A DNA stretch of 45,831 bases from Bacillota bacterium (lineage in GTDB: Bacteria > Bacillota > Dehalobacteriia > UBA4068 > UBA4997). The notes below the pieces were generated by a model. It did not search any database. It saw only the letters and a list, made by a program, of their open reading frames with translations, and was not told where the DNA came from. How positions within the stretch are numbered: position 1 is the stretch's first letter; each line of letters starts with the position of its first letter. A program made the position numbers and the translations under genes. Where the stretch lies: contig JAETTP010000015.1 in NCBI GenBank assembly GCA_021769035.1, positions 1-45,831 on the forward strand, read 5' to 3'. Positions 29,028 through 37,230 of this stretch are shown piece by piece.

Positions 29028-30091
29028 TGGCGACATATACGACGAATTATCAGCTGAAAAAGCCGAGTGCGGCGGATTACTACAATATTAAGGATTTTAA
29101 TGACAACGCCGACTTGATTGACAGCAAGCTGAAGCTGGGCGAGGACGCTAAAGGCCTGGCGGAAAGCTTGCAGACCGCGCAGCAGACTATGCAGACGACG
29201 GTTAATGGGCTGGTTTTGAAAGCGGTGATTTCCGTGGTGATTTGGGCGCCCCCGAACACGCAGGTGGTTTTGCAGCAGATTGGCGGCAACGGCGCTTTTT
29301 CCGGCATGGTGGGCAGTTCTATGGAGTTGCAGGCTGCTTTGGGCGCTTTGGGCAAATGGCGCGTTACCTATGTTTACGCCGGCAAAAGCTACAATAAGGA
29401 ATTTTTGGTGGAGCATATTGGCCAGACCATTGTGGTGGCCGCGCCGACGCTGGCGGCTGCGCCCTGGGCTTACATCGCTAAGCTGGCGGAGGCCGGCCGG
29501 GCCCGCGAGGCTTTTATGCTGGGCGACAGCAAAAGCGTGAGCAGCAACCTGGGCAACTACGACGTGCAGATTATCGGCTTTGGGCAGGATTATCTGGCGA
29601 CGCCGACTGTGGGGAACGAAACCGCCGGGCTGACCTTGCAGATGAAGAGCAGCACGCCGCATAATTACGCTTTTGACCCCAGCAGCACCTTTGACGGCGG
29701 TTGGGCTAACTGCCTGTTGCGGAGCACTACCCTGCCGGCGGTGCTTGGCAGCCTGCCAAGTGATTTGCAGACCGTGCTGAAGCCGGTGCGCAAATATACC
29801 AGCAACAGCGACAGCGGCGCGGGCCAGACCACCACCGATAAGCTGTTTTTGCTCTCCGAATATGAGCTTTACGGCGCTTGTGCGCTCTCCAATCCACAGC
29901 ACTACAATGTGTTTTACGAATATTATCAGGCGGGGCATGCGGCCAACAAAAATTACAGCTACTGGCTGCGCAGTCGGGTGAAGGGCGCAGGCAACGAGGC
30001 CTATCCGGTGGTGGCGGTGACGGGTTACTTGCAACCCTCCTCCTATCGTGCGGACAGTAAATATGGCTTGTGCTTTGCTTTTTGTGTGTGA
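29027..30091 (+). CDS. Tail fibre/receptor-binding protein with a C-terminal DUF6273-like lectin fold
   Basis: A 354-residue protein. The first 60 residues (TTNYQLKKPSAADYYNIKDF) are the usual tail-fibre attachment start. The C-terminal 180 residues hold the DUF6273-type pattern (KLFLLSEYELYG, NYSYWLRSRVKG, and a final GLCFAFCV). That C-type-lectin-like fold is often used for ligand binding and sometimes varied by diversity-generating retroelements. No reverse transcriptase or template repeat is visible in the window. AGAGGAGG precedes the ATG. It would determine which cells the particle binds. Confidence 0.75.
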   Translation: MATYTTNYQLKKPSAADYYNIKDFNDNADLIDSKLKLGEDAKGLAESLQTAQQTMQTTVNGLVLKAVISVVIWAPPNTQVVLQQIGGNGAFSGMVGSSMELQAALGALGKWRVTYVYAGKSYNKEFLVEHIGQTIVVAAPTLAAAPWAYIAKLAEAGRAREAFMLGDSKSVSSNLGNYDVQIIGFGQDYLATPTVGNETAGLTLQMKSSTPHNYAFDPSSTFDGGWANCLLRSTTLPAVLGSLPSDLQTVLKPVRKYTSNSDSGAGQTTTDKLFLLSEYELYGACALSNPQHYNVFYEYYQAGHAANKNYSYWLRSRVKGAGNEAYPVVAVTGYLQPSSYRADSKYGLCFAFCV

Positions 30092-30127
30092 TTTATTTAG
30101 TTTTGACTTGATAGGGAGGAATGAGGA

Positions 30128-30340
30128 TTGACAATTTTGCAGAGATTGGCCCGCTTGTTGGACGTGAAAAGTCTGGTGACGCTGGCTTTGGTGTTGGTTT
30201 TGTGTGTGATGACCCTGAGCGGCCGCGAGGTGAGCGAGCTTTTTGGCAGCGCGGTGATGTTGGTTTTGGGCTTCTTCTTCGGCAAGAATGTGCGCACGGA
30301 GGGGGAGCGCACCGACGAGAATAATCTGGGAGGAAAATAA
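30128..30340 (+). CDS. Small holin-like membrane protein
   Basis: A 70-residue protein starting at TTG, 8 bp after GGGAGG. Two hydrophobic stretches (LVTLALVLVLCVMTL and LFGSAVMLVLGFFFG) are followed by a charged tail, the form of small holins that release endolysin. The next gene, a cell-wall hydrolase, begins right after its stop, supporting a lysis cassette. Confidence 0.7.
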   Translation: MTILQRLARLLDVKSLVTLALVLVLCVMTLSGREVSELFGSAVMLVLGFFFGKNVRTEGERTDENNLGGK

Positions 30341-30958
30341 ATGCAATATCCATTTAAAAAGTTCCGCTTGGGCACTCGTTATGGCACGGTGGGCCGGCTT
30401 TGGCAGGCCGGCTGGCACAGCGGACAGGATTTTATCTCCACTGCGGCGGGCGGCGACGGTTTGGTTTATCCGCTTTACGCCGGGCAGGTGCAAAAGGTGG
30501 GCCGCGGCGGCGCTTATGGCAACTGCGTTTACGTTAAGCATGCGGACGGCTACCTAACGCTTTACGCCCACCTGCGCACGGTTTACGTGCGGGCGGGCCA
30601 GAAGGTGAACGAGGACGCCGTTTTGGGCGTGGAGGGTGCGACCGGCAATGTGACTGGCCGCCACCTGCACCTGGAGGTGCACAAGGGTGAATATCGTTAT
30701 CCGGCGGGGATTGACCCTTTGCAGTTTTTGCGCGAGGGGATTGCCGCCGAAAAAGAAAGAGAGGAGGCGACAGAGGTGGAAAAGCAGATTAAGCTGCGTT
30801 TGAACGGTGTGGAAAAAACTGTGGCCGCCATTGAAAAGGACGGACATAATTACGTGCGTTTGCAGGATTTGCGCGACGCGCAAATTGGCGTGGATTACGA
30901 CGCGGCGGCCGGCTTGCCGGTGATTACAGCTTTGGCCAAAGAATCGAAAAAAATTTGA
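30341..30958 (+). CDS. M23 peptidase endolysin with a copper-amine-oxidase-like C-terminal domain
   Basis: A 205-residue murein endopeptidase. The zinc site is seen as HSGQD (about 26-30) and HLHLEV (about 108-113), and a YGNCVYVKHADG strand fits LytM-type enzymes. Residues about 145-205 (LRLNGVEKTVAAI, GHNYVRLQDLRDA, VDYDAAAGLPVI) form a short copper-amine-oxidase-N-like domain, probably a wall-binding module. It has no signal peptide, as expected when a holin gives access. This is the last gene of the phage-like cluster. Confidence 0.82.
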   Translation: MQYPFKKFRLGTRYGTVGRLWQAGWHSGQDFISTAAGGDGLVYPLYAGQVQKVGRGGAYGNCVYVKHADGYLTLYAHLRTVYVRAGQKVNEDAVLGVEGATGNVTGRHLHLEVHKGEYRYPAGIDPLQFLREGIAAEKEREEATEVEKQIKLRLNGVEKTVAAIEKDGHNYVRLQDLRDAQIGVDYDAAAGLPVITALAKESKKI

Positions 30959-30987
30959 CAATAGGGGCTGTAATAATTTTTTTTATG

Positions 30988-30996
30988 TGGTATAAT
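30988..30996 (+). promoter_or_regulatory. Extended -10 promoter
   Basis: TGGTATAAT is an extended -10 box with no good -35. The predicted start site coincides with the ATG at 31002, implying a leaderless message. Confidence 0.5.
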
Positions 30997-31001
30997 AAAA
31001 T

Positions 31002-31238
31002 ATGCTAAATTTTATAAATAAGAAAAAGCTGCGGCGTTGGTTGAATTTTGCTTTGCGCCATTTTGCGGCCGGTATATTTCGGGGCATGGGTTTTGCGCTG
31101 GGCTTCTTTTTGCTCAGCGCTCTGGCCTTGTATCTTTTGAACCTGCTGGTGGATTTGGGAATCCCGGTTTTGGGCGATTTCATTGCTCAGCTGCTGTTTT
31201 ACGTGCAGGAGGTGCAGCGGGTGAAAGGTTTGGGTTAA
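31002..31238 (+). CDS. DUF5665-like membrane protein
   Basis: A 78-residue protein with a basic N-terminus (MLNFINKKKLRRW) and one long hydrophobic region (GMGFALGFFLLSALALYLLN), followed by PVLGDFIAQLLFYVQEV. This is the pattern of the uncharacterised DUF5665 family found near lspA in Bacillota. No ribosome site precedes the ATG, and the -10 box is only 5 bp upstream. It either starts from a leaderless mRNA or uses a later start. It lies 28 bp before lspA. Confidence 0.7.
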   Translation: MLNFINKKKLRRWLNFALRHFAAGIFRGMGFALGFFLLSALALYLLNLLVDLGIPVLGDFIAQLLFYVQEVQRVKGLG

Positions 31239-31266
31239 TTATTCTTTGGGAAATTGAGGTTGTTTG

Positions 31267-31716
31267 ATGATTTTTGTGTTGATTATTGGGCTGGGCTTGC
31301 TGCTTGACCAGCTTAGCAAATGGCTGGTGGTGCAAAACCTGCCCTTGGGCGGCAGCGTGGAGGTTTGGGGGCCCGTTTTGCAGCTGCACCACGTGCGGAA
31401 CACCGGCGCGGCCTGGAGCCTTTTCAGCGACAGCACCTTTGGGCTGGCCGTGTTTTCCGTGCTGCTTTTGGCCCTGCTGGCCGTTTGGTTTTTTTTGACC
31501 CCCGGCAAAACCCGCGCCGGCCGCGGCCAACGCCTGGCCCTGAGCGTGGTGATGGCCGGGGCCTTGGGGAATATGGTTGACCGCTTCCGTTTGGGCTATG
31601 TGGTGGATTTTTTGGAGCTGCCGCATTGGCCGGTTTTTAACGTGGCGGATATGCTGCTGTGCTGCGGGGTGGCCGGACTGGCCTTGTTGCTGCTGTTTGA
31701 GGGGAAGCTGAAATAA
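31267..31716 (+). CDS. lspA: Lipoprotein signal peptidase
   Basis: A 149-residue membrane aspartyl protease (signal peptidase II) that cleaves prolipoproteins, such as the two lipoproteins in this window, before the lipidated Cys. Four hydrophobic segments are seen, with conserved motifs LLDQLSKWLV, NTGAAWSL, GNMVDR (101-106), VVDF and FNVAD (124-128), which carry the active-site aspartates. ATG at 31267 is preferred to the TTG at 31264. It is the first of a housekeeping run with the RluD-type gene. Confidence 0.95.
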   Translation: MIFVLIIGLGLLLDQLSKWLVVQNLPLGGSVEVWGPVLQLHHVRNTGAAWSLFSDSTFGLAVFSVLLLALLAVWFFLTPGKTRAGRGQRLALSVVMAGALGNMVDRFRLGYVVDFLELPHWPVFNVADMLLCCGVAGLALLLLFEGKLK

Positions 31717-31768
31717 GAAAAACCGAAATAAACGTAAATATAAAATTAACATATTTTAGGAAGATTTT

Positions 31769-32704
31769 ATGAACGAGTTACATTTTTTGATAACGGAGGC
31801 GGAAGCCGGCCAGCGGATTGATTTGTTTTTGACGGCTTATGCGGCGGAGGGGCAATCGCGCTCCTTTTGGCAGAAGCTGCTGAAGCAGGGCGGCGTGCTG
31901 GTGCGGCCGGCCGGACTGCCGAAAGCCGCGGCGGCCAAGCCGAACTACACCCTGCGGGCCGGGGACGAGCTTTGGGCCAGCCTGCCGGAGCCGGAGCCCT
32001 TGCAGGCGGAGCCGGAGGATATTCCGCTGGCGGTGGTGTTTGAGGACGCCGACCTGCTGGTGGTGAATAAGCCGCGGGGCATGGTGGTGCACCCGGCGGC
32101 CGGCAACTGGCAGGGAACGCTGGTGAACGCCCTGCTGGCCCATTGCCGCGACCTTTCCGGGATTAACGGGGTTTTGCGGCCGGGCATTGTGCACCGCCTG
32201 GACAAGGATACGACGGGCCTGATTATTGTGGCTAAAAGCGACCGCGCCCACCAAAAGCTGGCCGAGGAATGGCATACGGGAGCGGTTAATCGCTGGTATC
32301 TGGCTTTGCTGCATGGGAGCATGGCGGAGCCCGGCGGCACCATTGACGCACCACTGGGCCGCAGCTCCAAAGACCGCAAGAAGATGGCTGTTCTGCCGGG
32401 CGGCGGGCGGCGGGCTGTGACGCATTATCAGGTTTTGGAGCGCCTGGGCGGCTACACCCTGGTACGCTGCAAGCTGGAAACCGGGCGGACGCACCAAATC
32501 CGGGTGCATATGAAATATTTGGGCCACCCTTTGGTGGGTGATAAGCTTTACGGGCCGCGGAATACGCCCGATGTCGGGCTGCTGCTGCATTCCGCGCGGT
32601 TGCAGTTTGTGCACCCAATCAGTGGGGAAACGATTGAGCTTGAGGCCCCGCTGCCGGCGGATTTTGCCGCTTTCTTGGCGGATCTGAGAAAGGCGGAGGC
32701 CTGA
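31769..32704 (+). CDS. rluD: RluA/RluD-family pseudouridine synthase
   Basis: A 311-residue enzyme that makes pseudouridine in 23S rRNA. The N-terminal S4-like RNA-binding region (about 12-75) is followed by the catalytic domain with HRLDKDTTGL, Asp145 being the catalytic residue. Also present are VVNKPRGMVVHPA and the ending RTHQIRVHMKYLGHPLVGD. Neighbourhood lspA-rluD is common in Bacillota. The symbol reflects family; the modified positions are not proven. Confidence 0.88.
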   Translation: MNELHFLITEAEAGQRIDLFLTAYAAEGQSRSFWQKLLKQGGVLVRPAGLPKAAAAKPNYTLRAGDELWASLPEPEPLQAEPEDIPLAVVFEDADLLVVNKPRGMVVHPAAGNWQGTLVNALLAHCRDLSGINGVLRPGIVHRLDKDTTGLIIVAKSDRAHQKLAEEWHTGAVNRWYLALLHGSMAEPGGTIDAPLGRSSKDRKKMAVLPGGGRRAVTHYQVLERLGGYTLVRCKLETGRTHQIRVHMKYLGHPLVGDKLYGPRNTPDVGLLLHSARLQFVHPISGETIELEAPLPADFAAFLADLRKAEA

Positions 32705-32735
32705 TTTGTGATTTTGGCGTGAGGAGGAACGGAAA

Positions 32736-34064
32736 ATGAGCGAGCCTAATTTGTTCAGCGGGCAGGCGGACGCCAACCGCCGCCGGGCAGAACCCCTGGC
32801 GGCCCGCATGCGCCCCCGCAGCTTGGCGGAATATGTGGGGCAGGAGCAGATTTTGGGGCCGGGGCGTTTGCTGCGCCGGGCCATAGAGGCCGACCAGTTG
32901 TCATCGCTGCTGTTTTACGGGCCGCCGGGAGTGGGCAAGACCTCTCTGGCGCGGGTGATTGCCAACACCACCAGCAGCAGCTTTAAGCAGCTTTCCGCCG
33001 TGGGCACCGGCGTGGCGGAGCTGCGGGCCGTTTTGCAGGCGGCCCGGCAAAATCTGGAGCTCTACAATATGCGCACGGTGTTGTTTATTGACGAAATCCA
33101 CCGCTTTAACAAGGGACAGCAGGACGCTCTACTGCCGGCGGTGGAGGACGGAACGGTTATTTTGATCGGTGCAACCACCGAAAATCCCTATTTTGAGGTG
33201 AACGGGGCGCTGCTCTCTCGCTCCCGCATTTTCCGTTTGGAGCCTTTGCAGAAGCAGCATATTCGGGCCCTTTTGCTGCTGGCCCTGCGCGACAAGGAGC
33301 GGGGTTTGGGCAATTTTCAGGTAGATATGCAGGAGGAGGCCTTGCTGCACATTGCCGACGCGGCGGCCGGGGACGCCCGCAACGCCTACAACGCGCTGGA
33401 GCTGGCCGTGCTGACGACCGCCCCGGCGGCGGACGGCCTGCGGCATATTACCCTGGAGGTGGCGGCGGAGAGTATTCAGCAGAAGGCTTTGCATTACGAT
33501 AAGCAGGGGGATAATCACTACGATGTGATTTCCGCTTTTATCAAGAGCATGCGCGGTTCCGACCCGGACGCGGCCCTGCATTATCTGGCGCGAATGATTC
33601 GGGCCGGCGAGCAGCCGGAATTTATCTGCCGGCGGATTATTATTTGCGCGGCGGAGGACGTGGGCTTGGCTGACCCGCAGGCGCTGCAAGTGGCCACGGC
33701 CTGCATGGACGCGGTGCATTTTGTCGGCTGGCCGGAGGCGCGGATTCCCTTGGCCCTGGCCGCGGTTTACGTGGCGCGGGCCCCCAAAAGCAACAGCGCC
33801 TACTTGGGGATTGACGCGGCCCTGGCTGATGTGGACAAGCTGGGCGATTTTGCCGTGCCGCGCCACCTGCGCGACAGCAGTTATCCGGGCGCTAAGCAGT
33901 TTGGCCATGGGGCCGGTTACAAATATGCGCATGATTTTGGCGGTTACGTGCAGCAGCAGTATCTGCCGGACGAACTAAAGGGCCGGAAGTATCTGAACCC
34001 AACCGGCAACGGAGCCGACCAGACTGCGCCTTGGTTTGCGGATCAGAAACAGGGCCGGGATTAA
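32736..34064 (+). CDS. rarA: Replication-associated recombination protein RarA (MgsA) ATPase
   Basis: A 442-residue clamp-loader-like AAA+ ATPase acting at stalled replication forks. It shows the start [20 protein letters not shown], Walker A GPPGVGKT (62-69), Walker [12 protein letters not shown], sensor 1 [13 protein letters not shown] and the C-terminal RarA domain ([33 protein letters not shown]). It appears complete. GGAGGAAC lies before the ATG. Confidence 0.93.
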   Translation: MSEPNLFSGQADANRRRAEPLAARMRPRSLAEYVGQEQILGPGRLLRRAIEADQLSSLLFYGPPGVGKTSLARVIANTTSSSFKQLSAVGTGVAELRAVLQAARQNLELYNMRTVLFIDEIHRFNKGQQDALLPAVEDGTVILIGATTENPYFEVNGALLSRSRIFRLEPLQKQHIRALLLLALRDKERGLGNFQVDMQEEALLHIADAAAGDARNAYNALELAVLTTAPAADGLRHITLEVAAESIQQKALHYDKQGDNHYDVISAFIKSMRGSDPDAALHYLARMIRAGEQPEFICRRIIICAAEDVGLADPQALQVATACMDAVHFVGWPEARIPLALAAVYVARAPKSNSAYLGIDAALADVDKLGDFAVPRHLRDSSYPGAKQFGHGAGYKYAHDFGGYVQQQYLPDELKGRKYLNPTGNGADQTAPWFADQKQGRD

Positions 34065-34078
34065 GCTGGGGTATTAGT

Positions 34079-34113
34079 CGATATATTAATGTCGATATAT
34101 TTAATATAGAAGA
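34079..34113 (+). promoter_or_regulatory. Tandem repeats upstream of apgM
   Basis: TCGATATATTA occurs at 34078 and again 15 bp further as TCGATATATTT. These AT-rich direct repeats lie before a TATAAT-like box near 34137, so they may be an operator. No clear -35 is visible. Confidence 0.35.
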
Positions 34114-34173
34114 AAAATTGTCTAATTGGGAAATGTTTATAATAGAAGAGAAAGATAAGGAGCGGATTTTAGT

Positions 34174-35397
34174 ATGAAATACATAGTTATATTGGCGGAC
34201 GGCATGGCGGATTGGCCCTGCCCGCAGTTGGACGGCAAAACGCCGATGACGGTGGCGAACAAGCCGCACATTAACGCGATGGCGGGCGGCGGCATTTGCG
34301 GCCTGTGCCAGACGGTGCCGCCGGAATTTGCGCCGGGCTCCGACGTGGCGAACCTTTCGATTATGGGCTACGCGCCGCAGGAGTTTTATCGCGGGCGTTC
34401 CTCCTTGGAGGCGCTTTCCGCTGGGGTGCCGCTGGGCGAGGGCGACTTGAGCCTGCGGGCTAATTTGGTGCAGCTCTCTGACGAGCCGGACTTTTTGCAG
34501 CGCACGATGGTTGACTACTCCGGCGGGGATATTGCCACCGAGGATGCTTGCGAGCTGATTGCCGCTGTGGCGGCGGAGCTGGACACCGATTTGGTGCAGC
34601 TGTTTCCCGGGGTTTCCTATCGGCATATTTTGCTGCGGCGTGGAGCGGCGGCGGACGCTACCACTTATACCCCGCCGCACGATATGATGGGCGAGAGGGT
34701 GGCCGACCGCCTGCCGCAGGGCCCTGGCGCGGCCGAAATGCTGGAGTTTATGCGCCGGGCCAGCGAGATTTTGGCCCGCCAGCCCTACAACCTGGCTAAG
34801 GCCGCTAAGGGCGAGGGCTTTGCTAACGCTTTGTGGCTTTGGGGGCCGGGCACCAAGCCGCTGCTGCCTAATTTTCAGCAGCGTTGGGGCAAAAAGGGCG
34901 GCGTTTTGAGCGCGGTTGACCTGCTGCGCGGCATTGGTATTGCGGCGGGAATGGATATTTTGCATTTGTCTACCGCGACCGGGCGGCCGGAAACGGACTT
35001 CCGCGGCAAGGGCGAGGTAGCGGCGGCCTACTTGCAGGGCGGCGCGGACTTTGTTTACGTGCATGTGGAGGCCCCGGACGAGAGTGGCCACCAAGGTCTG
35101 CTGGACAAGAAAATCAGCGCAATTGAGCGGATTGACCAGGAAACTATTCCGCCGATTTTGGACGCGCTGGCGGCGATGGGCGAGGATTATCGGATGTTGG
35201 TTTTGCCAGACCATTTTACGCCGCTGGAGATCCGCACCCACGCGCGGGACGCGGTGCCTTTTGTGCTGTTTGACAGCCGCCACCATAAATTGGACAACCC
35301 GGTGGTGCACGACGAGGCCCGCGCGGCGGCCCAGGGCCTGCTTTTGCCGAACGGCCCCTGCCTGTTGGAGAAGCTGTTTGATGAAAATGTCTTTTAA
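34174..35397 (+). CDS. apgM: Cofactor-independent phosphoglycerate mutase, archaeal type
   Basis: A 407-residue metalloenzyme of the alkaline phosphatase superfamily that interconverts 3- and 2-phosphoglycerate. Motifs are the N-terminal metal site LADGMADWPCPQLDGKTPM, the nucleophile region SDVANLSIMGY, and the C-terminal metal sites YVHVEAPDESGHQG and LVLPDHFTPLEIRTHA. It serves glycolysis/gluconeogenesis and, through 3-phosphoglycerate, the serine pathway at 12.4-14.4 kb. AAGGAG precedes the ATG at a slightly long distance. Confidence 0.9.
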   Translation: MKYIVILADGMADWPCPQLDGKTPMTVANKPHINAMAGGGICGLCQTVPPEFAPGSDVANLSIMGYAPQEFYRGRSSLEALSAGVPLGEGDLSLRANLVQLSDEPDFLQRTMVDYSGGDIATEDACELIAAVAAELDTDLVQLFPGVSYRHILLRRGAAADATTYTPPHDMMGERVADRLPQGPGAAEMLEFMRRASEILARQPYNLAKAAKGEGFANALWLWGPGTKPLLPNFQQRWGKKGGVLSAVDLLRGIGIAAGMDILHLSTATGRPETDFRGKGEVAAAYLQGGADFVYVHVEAPDESGHQGLLDKKISAIERIDQETIPPILDALAAMGEDYRMLVLPDHFTPLEIRTHARDAVPFVLFDSRHHKLDNPVVHDEARAAAQGLLLPNGPCLLEKLFDENVF

Positions 35398-35466
35398 GAT
35401 ATTGACAAACTATGTTGGGTAGTTAAATATTAAAATTTTTTATAATGAGAGTTTGTGTAGATTGGA

Positions 35467-36174
35467 ATGAACAATAATAGTTTTAGGCAGGGTTTAAGAG
35501 ATGGCGTGCCCATTGGGCTGGGCTACTTTTCCGTGGCTTTTACCTTTGGTTTGGCGGCTGTGGCGGCCGGCCTGCCCCTTTGGGGACCGATTTTGATTTC
35601 TATGAGCAATGTGACCTCCGCCGGGCAGTTTGCCGGCTTGCAGGTGATCGCCGCCTGCGGCACCTTTGTGGAGTTGGCCTTGTCCCAGCTGATTATTAAT
35701 ATGCGTTACGCTTTGATGAGCCTTTCCCTCTCCCAGAAGCTGGACGGGACGGTGCGCCTGCGCGACCGCTTTTTGATTGCCTTTGTGAATACGGACGAGG
35801 TTTTTGCCGTGGCGGCCGGCCGGCCGGGCGAGGTTGGCCGGGCTTATATGTTTGGCCTGATTTGCGCGCCCTACTTTGGCTGGGCCGGCGGCACGGTGCT
35901 GGGCGCGGCGGCCGGCGATTTTTTGCCGGCCTCGGTGGCCTCGGCTTTGGGCATTGCGATTTACGGCATGTTTTTGGCGATTATTATCCCGCCGGCTAAG
36001 CAGAACCGGGCCATTGTGGCGGTTATTCTGCTGGCGGTGGCTTTAAGCTGCCTTTTGCAATGGGCGCCGATTTTCGCCGGCCTGGGCAGCGGCTTTGTAA
36101 TCATTATCTGCACTCTGCTGGCGGCCGCCTTTGCGGCCTGGAAATTCCCGATTAAGGAGGCGGCTGATGAGTGA
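35467..36174 (+). CDS. azlC: Branched-chain amino acid exporter large subunit, AzlC (pair 1)
   Basis: A 235-residue membrane protein with about seven hydrophobic segments. The AzlC landmarks are GVPIGLGYFSVAFTFGLAA, SAGQFAGLQVIA and INMRYALMSLSLSQKL. With AzlD it exports branched-chain amino acids or analogues. No good ribosome site precedes the ATG. It overlaps azlD by 8 bp, a coupled pair. A second, diverged pair lies at 38455-39479. Confidence 0.88.
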   Translation: MNNNSFRQGLRDGVPIGLGYFSVAFTFGLAAVAAGLPLWGPILISMSNVTSAGQFAGLQVIAACGTFVELALSQLIINMRYALMSLSLSQKLDGTVRLRDRFLIAFVNTDEVFAVAAGRPGEVGRAYMFGLICAPYFGWAGGTVLGAAAGDFLPASVASALGIAIYGMFLAIIIPPAKQNRAIVAVILLAVALSCLLQWAPIFAGLGSGFVIIICTLLAAAFAAWKFPIKEAADE

Positions 36175-36496
36175 GTTGAGCAACGGTCTGCTTTTGGCTT
36201 ATATTGGCGTGATGGCTTTGGTAACTTATTTAATCCGTTTGCTGCCGCTGGTGTTGTTTACCCAGAAGATTAATAATGTTTTTGTGCGCTCCTTTTTATA
36301 TTACGTGCCTTATGCCGTTTTGGGGGCGATGACGGTGCCGGCCATTTTTACCTCCACCAGCAGTGTGATTTCCGCCGTTTTGGGCGGTTTGACGGCGGTG
36401 TTTTTCGCCTATCGTGAGAAGAGCCTGCTTTTTGTGGCCGTGGCGGCCAGCCTGGTGGCGTTTTTGGTGGAGAGGGTTTTGGAGGTGTTGGTTTAG
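36167..36496 (+). CDS. azlD: AzlD-family small subunit (pair 1)
   Basis: A 109-residue membrane protein with four hydrophobic segments. It has the AzlD motif VTYLIRLLPLVLF near the start and YVPYAVLGAMTVPAIF in the middle. AAGGAGG is 7 bp before the ATG, inside azlC. Its stop codon overlaps the stop of the minus-strand gene beyond, without a terminator between. Confidence 0.85.
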   Translation: MSELSNGLLLAYIGVMALVTYLIRLLPLVLFTQKINNVFVRSFLYYVPYAVLGAMTVPAIFTSTSSVISAVLGGLTAVFFAYREKSLLFVAVAASLVAFLVERVLEVLV

Positions 36497-36738
36497 GCTT
36501 GTCTTAATACTTTGATGTAATTGTTTAGTTTTTTTAGGGATTCTTCCATTTCCTGCAATATGTGTATGCAGGGCCATAAGGCGTTGGCGTTTCGATAGGC
36601 CCATTCTGGATAGTTTTGAAAGGCCTCATATATGGCTTGCAGCAAGCTGGCCAGGCTTTGGGTTTGATCGGCCAGGTCGTATAGGCAATCCGTTAAATCG
36701 TTTAAGGAATTGCACTTTTCAGGATTGGTTTCAAACAT
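36493..36738 (-). CDS. Small helical protein divergent from XRE regulator
   Basis: An 81-residue acidic helical protein starting MFETNPEKCNSLNDLTDCLY; no known family recognised. The ATG at 36738 has GGGAGTG upstream; the frame extends to 36792 but without support. It has a consensus promoter that overlaps the divergent XRE promoter. It parallels the XRE/small-protein pair at 10101-10702, though the two small proteins show little similarity by eye. Confidence 0.55.
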   Translation of the reverse strand: MFETNPEKCNSLNDLTDCLYDLADQTQSLASLLQAIYEAFQNYPEWAYRNANALWPCIHILQEMEESLKKLNNYIKVLRQA

Positions 36739-36771
36739 TGATTGCACACTCCCTTGCCATTGAATAATCCA

Positions 36772-36839
36772 ATTATAAATTAATTTTTTCAATTTGTCAA
36801 GGTGTGTTTCTTGATTTATCCACTTTTTTTTGATATTAT
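36772..36839. promoter_or_regulatory. Divergent promoters with shared operator
   Basis: On the minus strand, TTGACA (36795-36800 reversed) and TATAAT (36772-36777 reversed) have 17-bp spacing. On the plus strand, TTGATT (36811-36816) and TATTAT (36834-36839) also have 17-bp spacing. The inverted repeat TCAAG-N8-CTTGA (36797-36814) overlaps both -35 boxes and is a good operator candidate for the XRE protein. Confidence 0.7.
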
Positions 36840-36861
36840 ATGAATTGCGAGAGGTAATTTT

Positions 36862-37227
36862 ATGAATTTGGGTGACAGAATAAAAACCATATTATGGGAG
36901 AATAATCTGAAGCAAAAAGACTTTGCGGCTGAAATTGGCGTGACTGAAAGCCATATATCCAAACTGATTAATGACCCCAAGGTTGGTTTGTCTAAATCTC
37001 TGGCGGCGCTTATTGAATCAAAATATGGTTACAGTGCAAAATGGATACTTGACGGAGTGGAGCCAAAATTTAAGCAGGTTAGTGAGGAGCGTAATTTGTC
37101 CGAGCTGCACCAGAGGGCGATTACCAAATTGGAGAAAATGAGCGAGAAACAGGTTGTGGCTGTTTTGGCTTTCATTAACGCATTGGAGGAAGTGGAGAAA
37201 ATTTTTTCAGAAAACGGGGAAGCATAA
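36862..37227 (+). CDS. XRE-family helix-turn-helix regulator with C-terminal helix
   Basis: A 121-residue regulator. The helix-turn-helix lies at about 16-40 (QKDFAAEIGVTESHISKLIN), followed by LAALIESKYGYSAKWILDG as in phage-type repressors. A C-terminal helical part (about 85-115) may serve dimerisation. GAGAGGT precedes the ATG. It probably represses itself and the divergent gene through the inverted repeat between them. Confidence 0.85.
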   Translation: MNLGDRIKTILWENNLKQKDFAAEIGVTESHISKLINDPKVGLSKSLAALIESKYGYSAKWILDGVEPKFKQVSEERNLSELHQRAITKLEKMSEKQVVAVLAFINALEEVEKIFSENGEA

Positions 37228-37230
37228 ATG

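Noticed and set aside
29027-30091. Active diversity-generating retroelement
   Set aside because: A candidate variable domain exists, but no reverse transcriptase, accessory gene or template repeat is visible.
28973-30541. Minus-strand frame of about 520 codons opposite the fibre and lysis genes
   Set aside because: Shadow frame crossing three well-supported plus-strand genes and their gaps.
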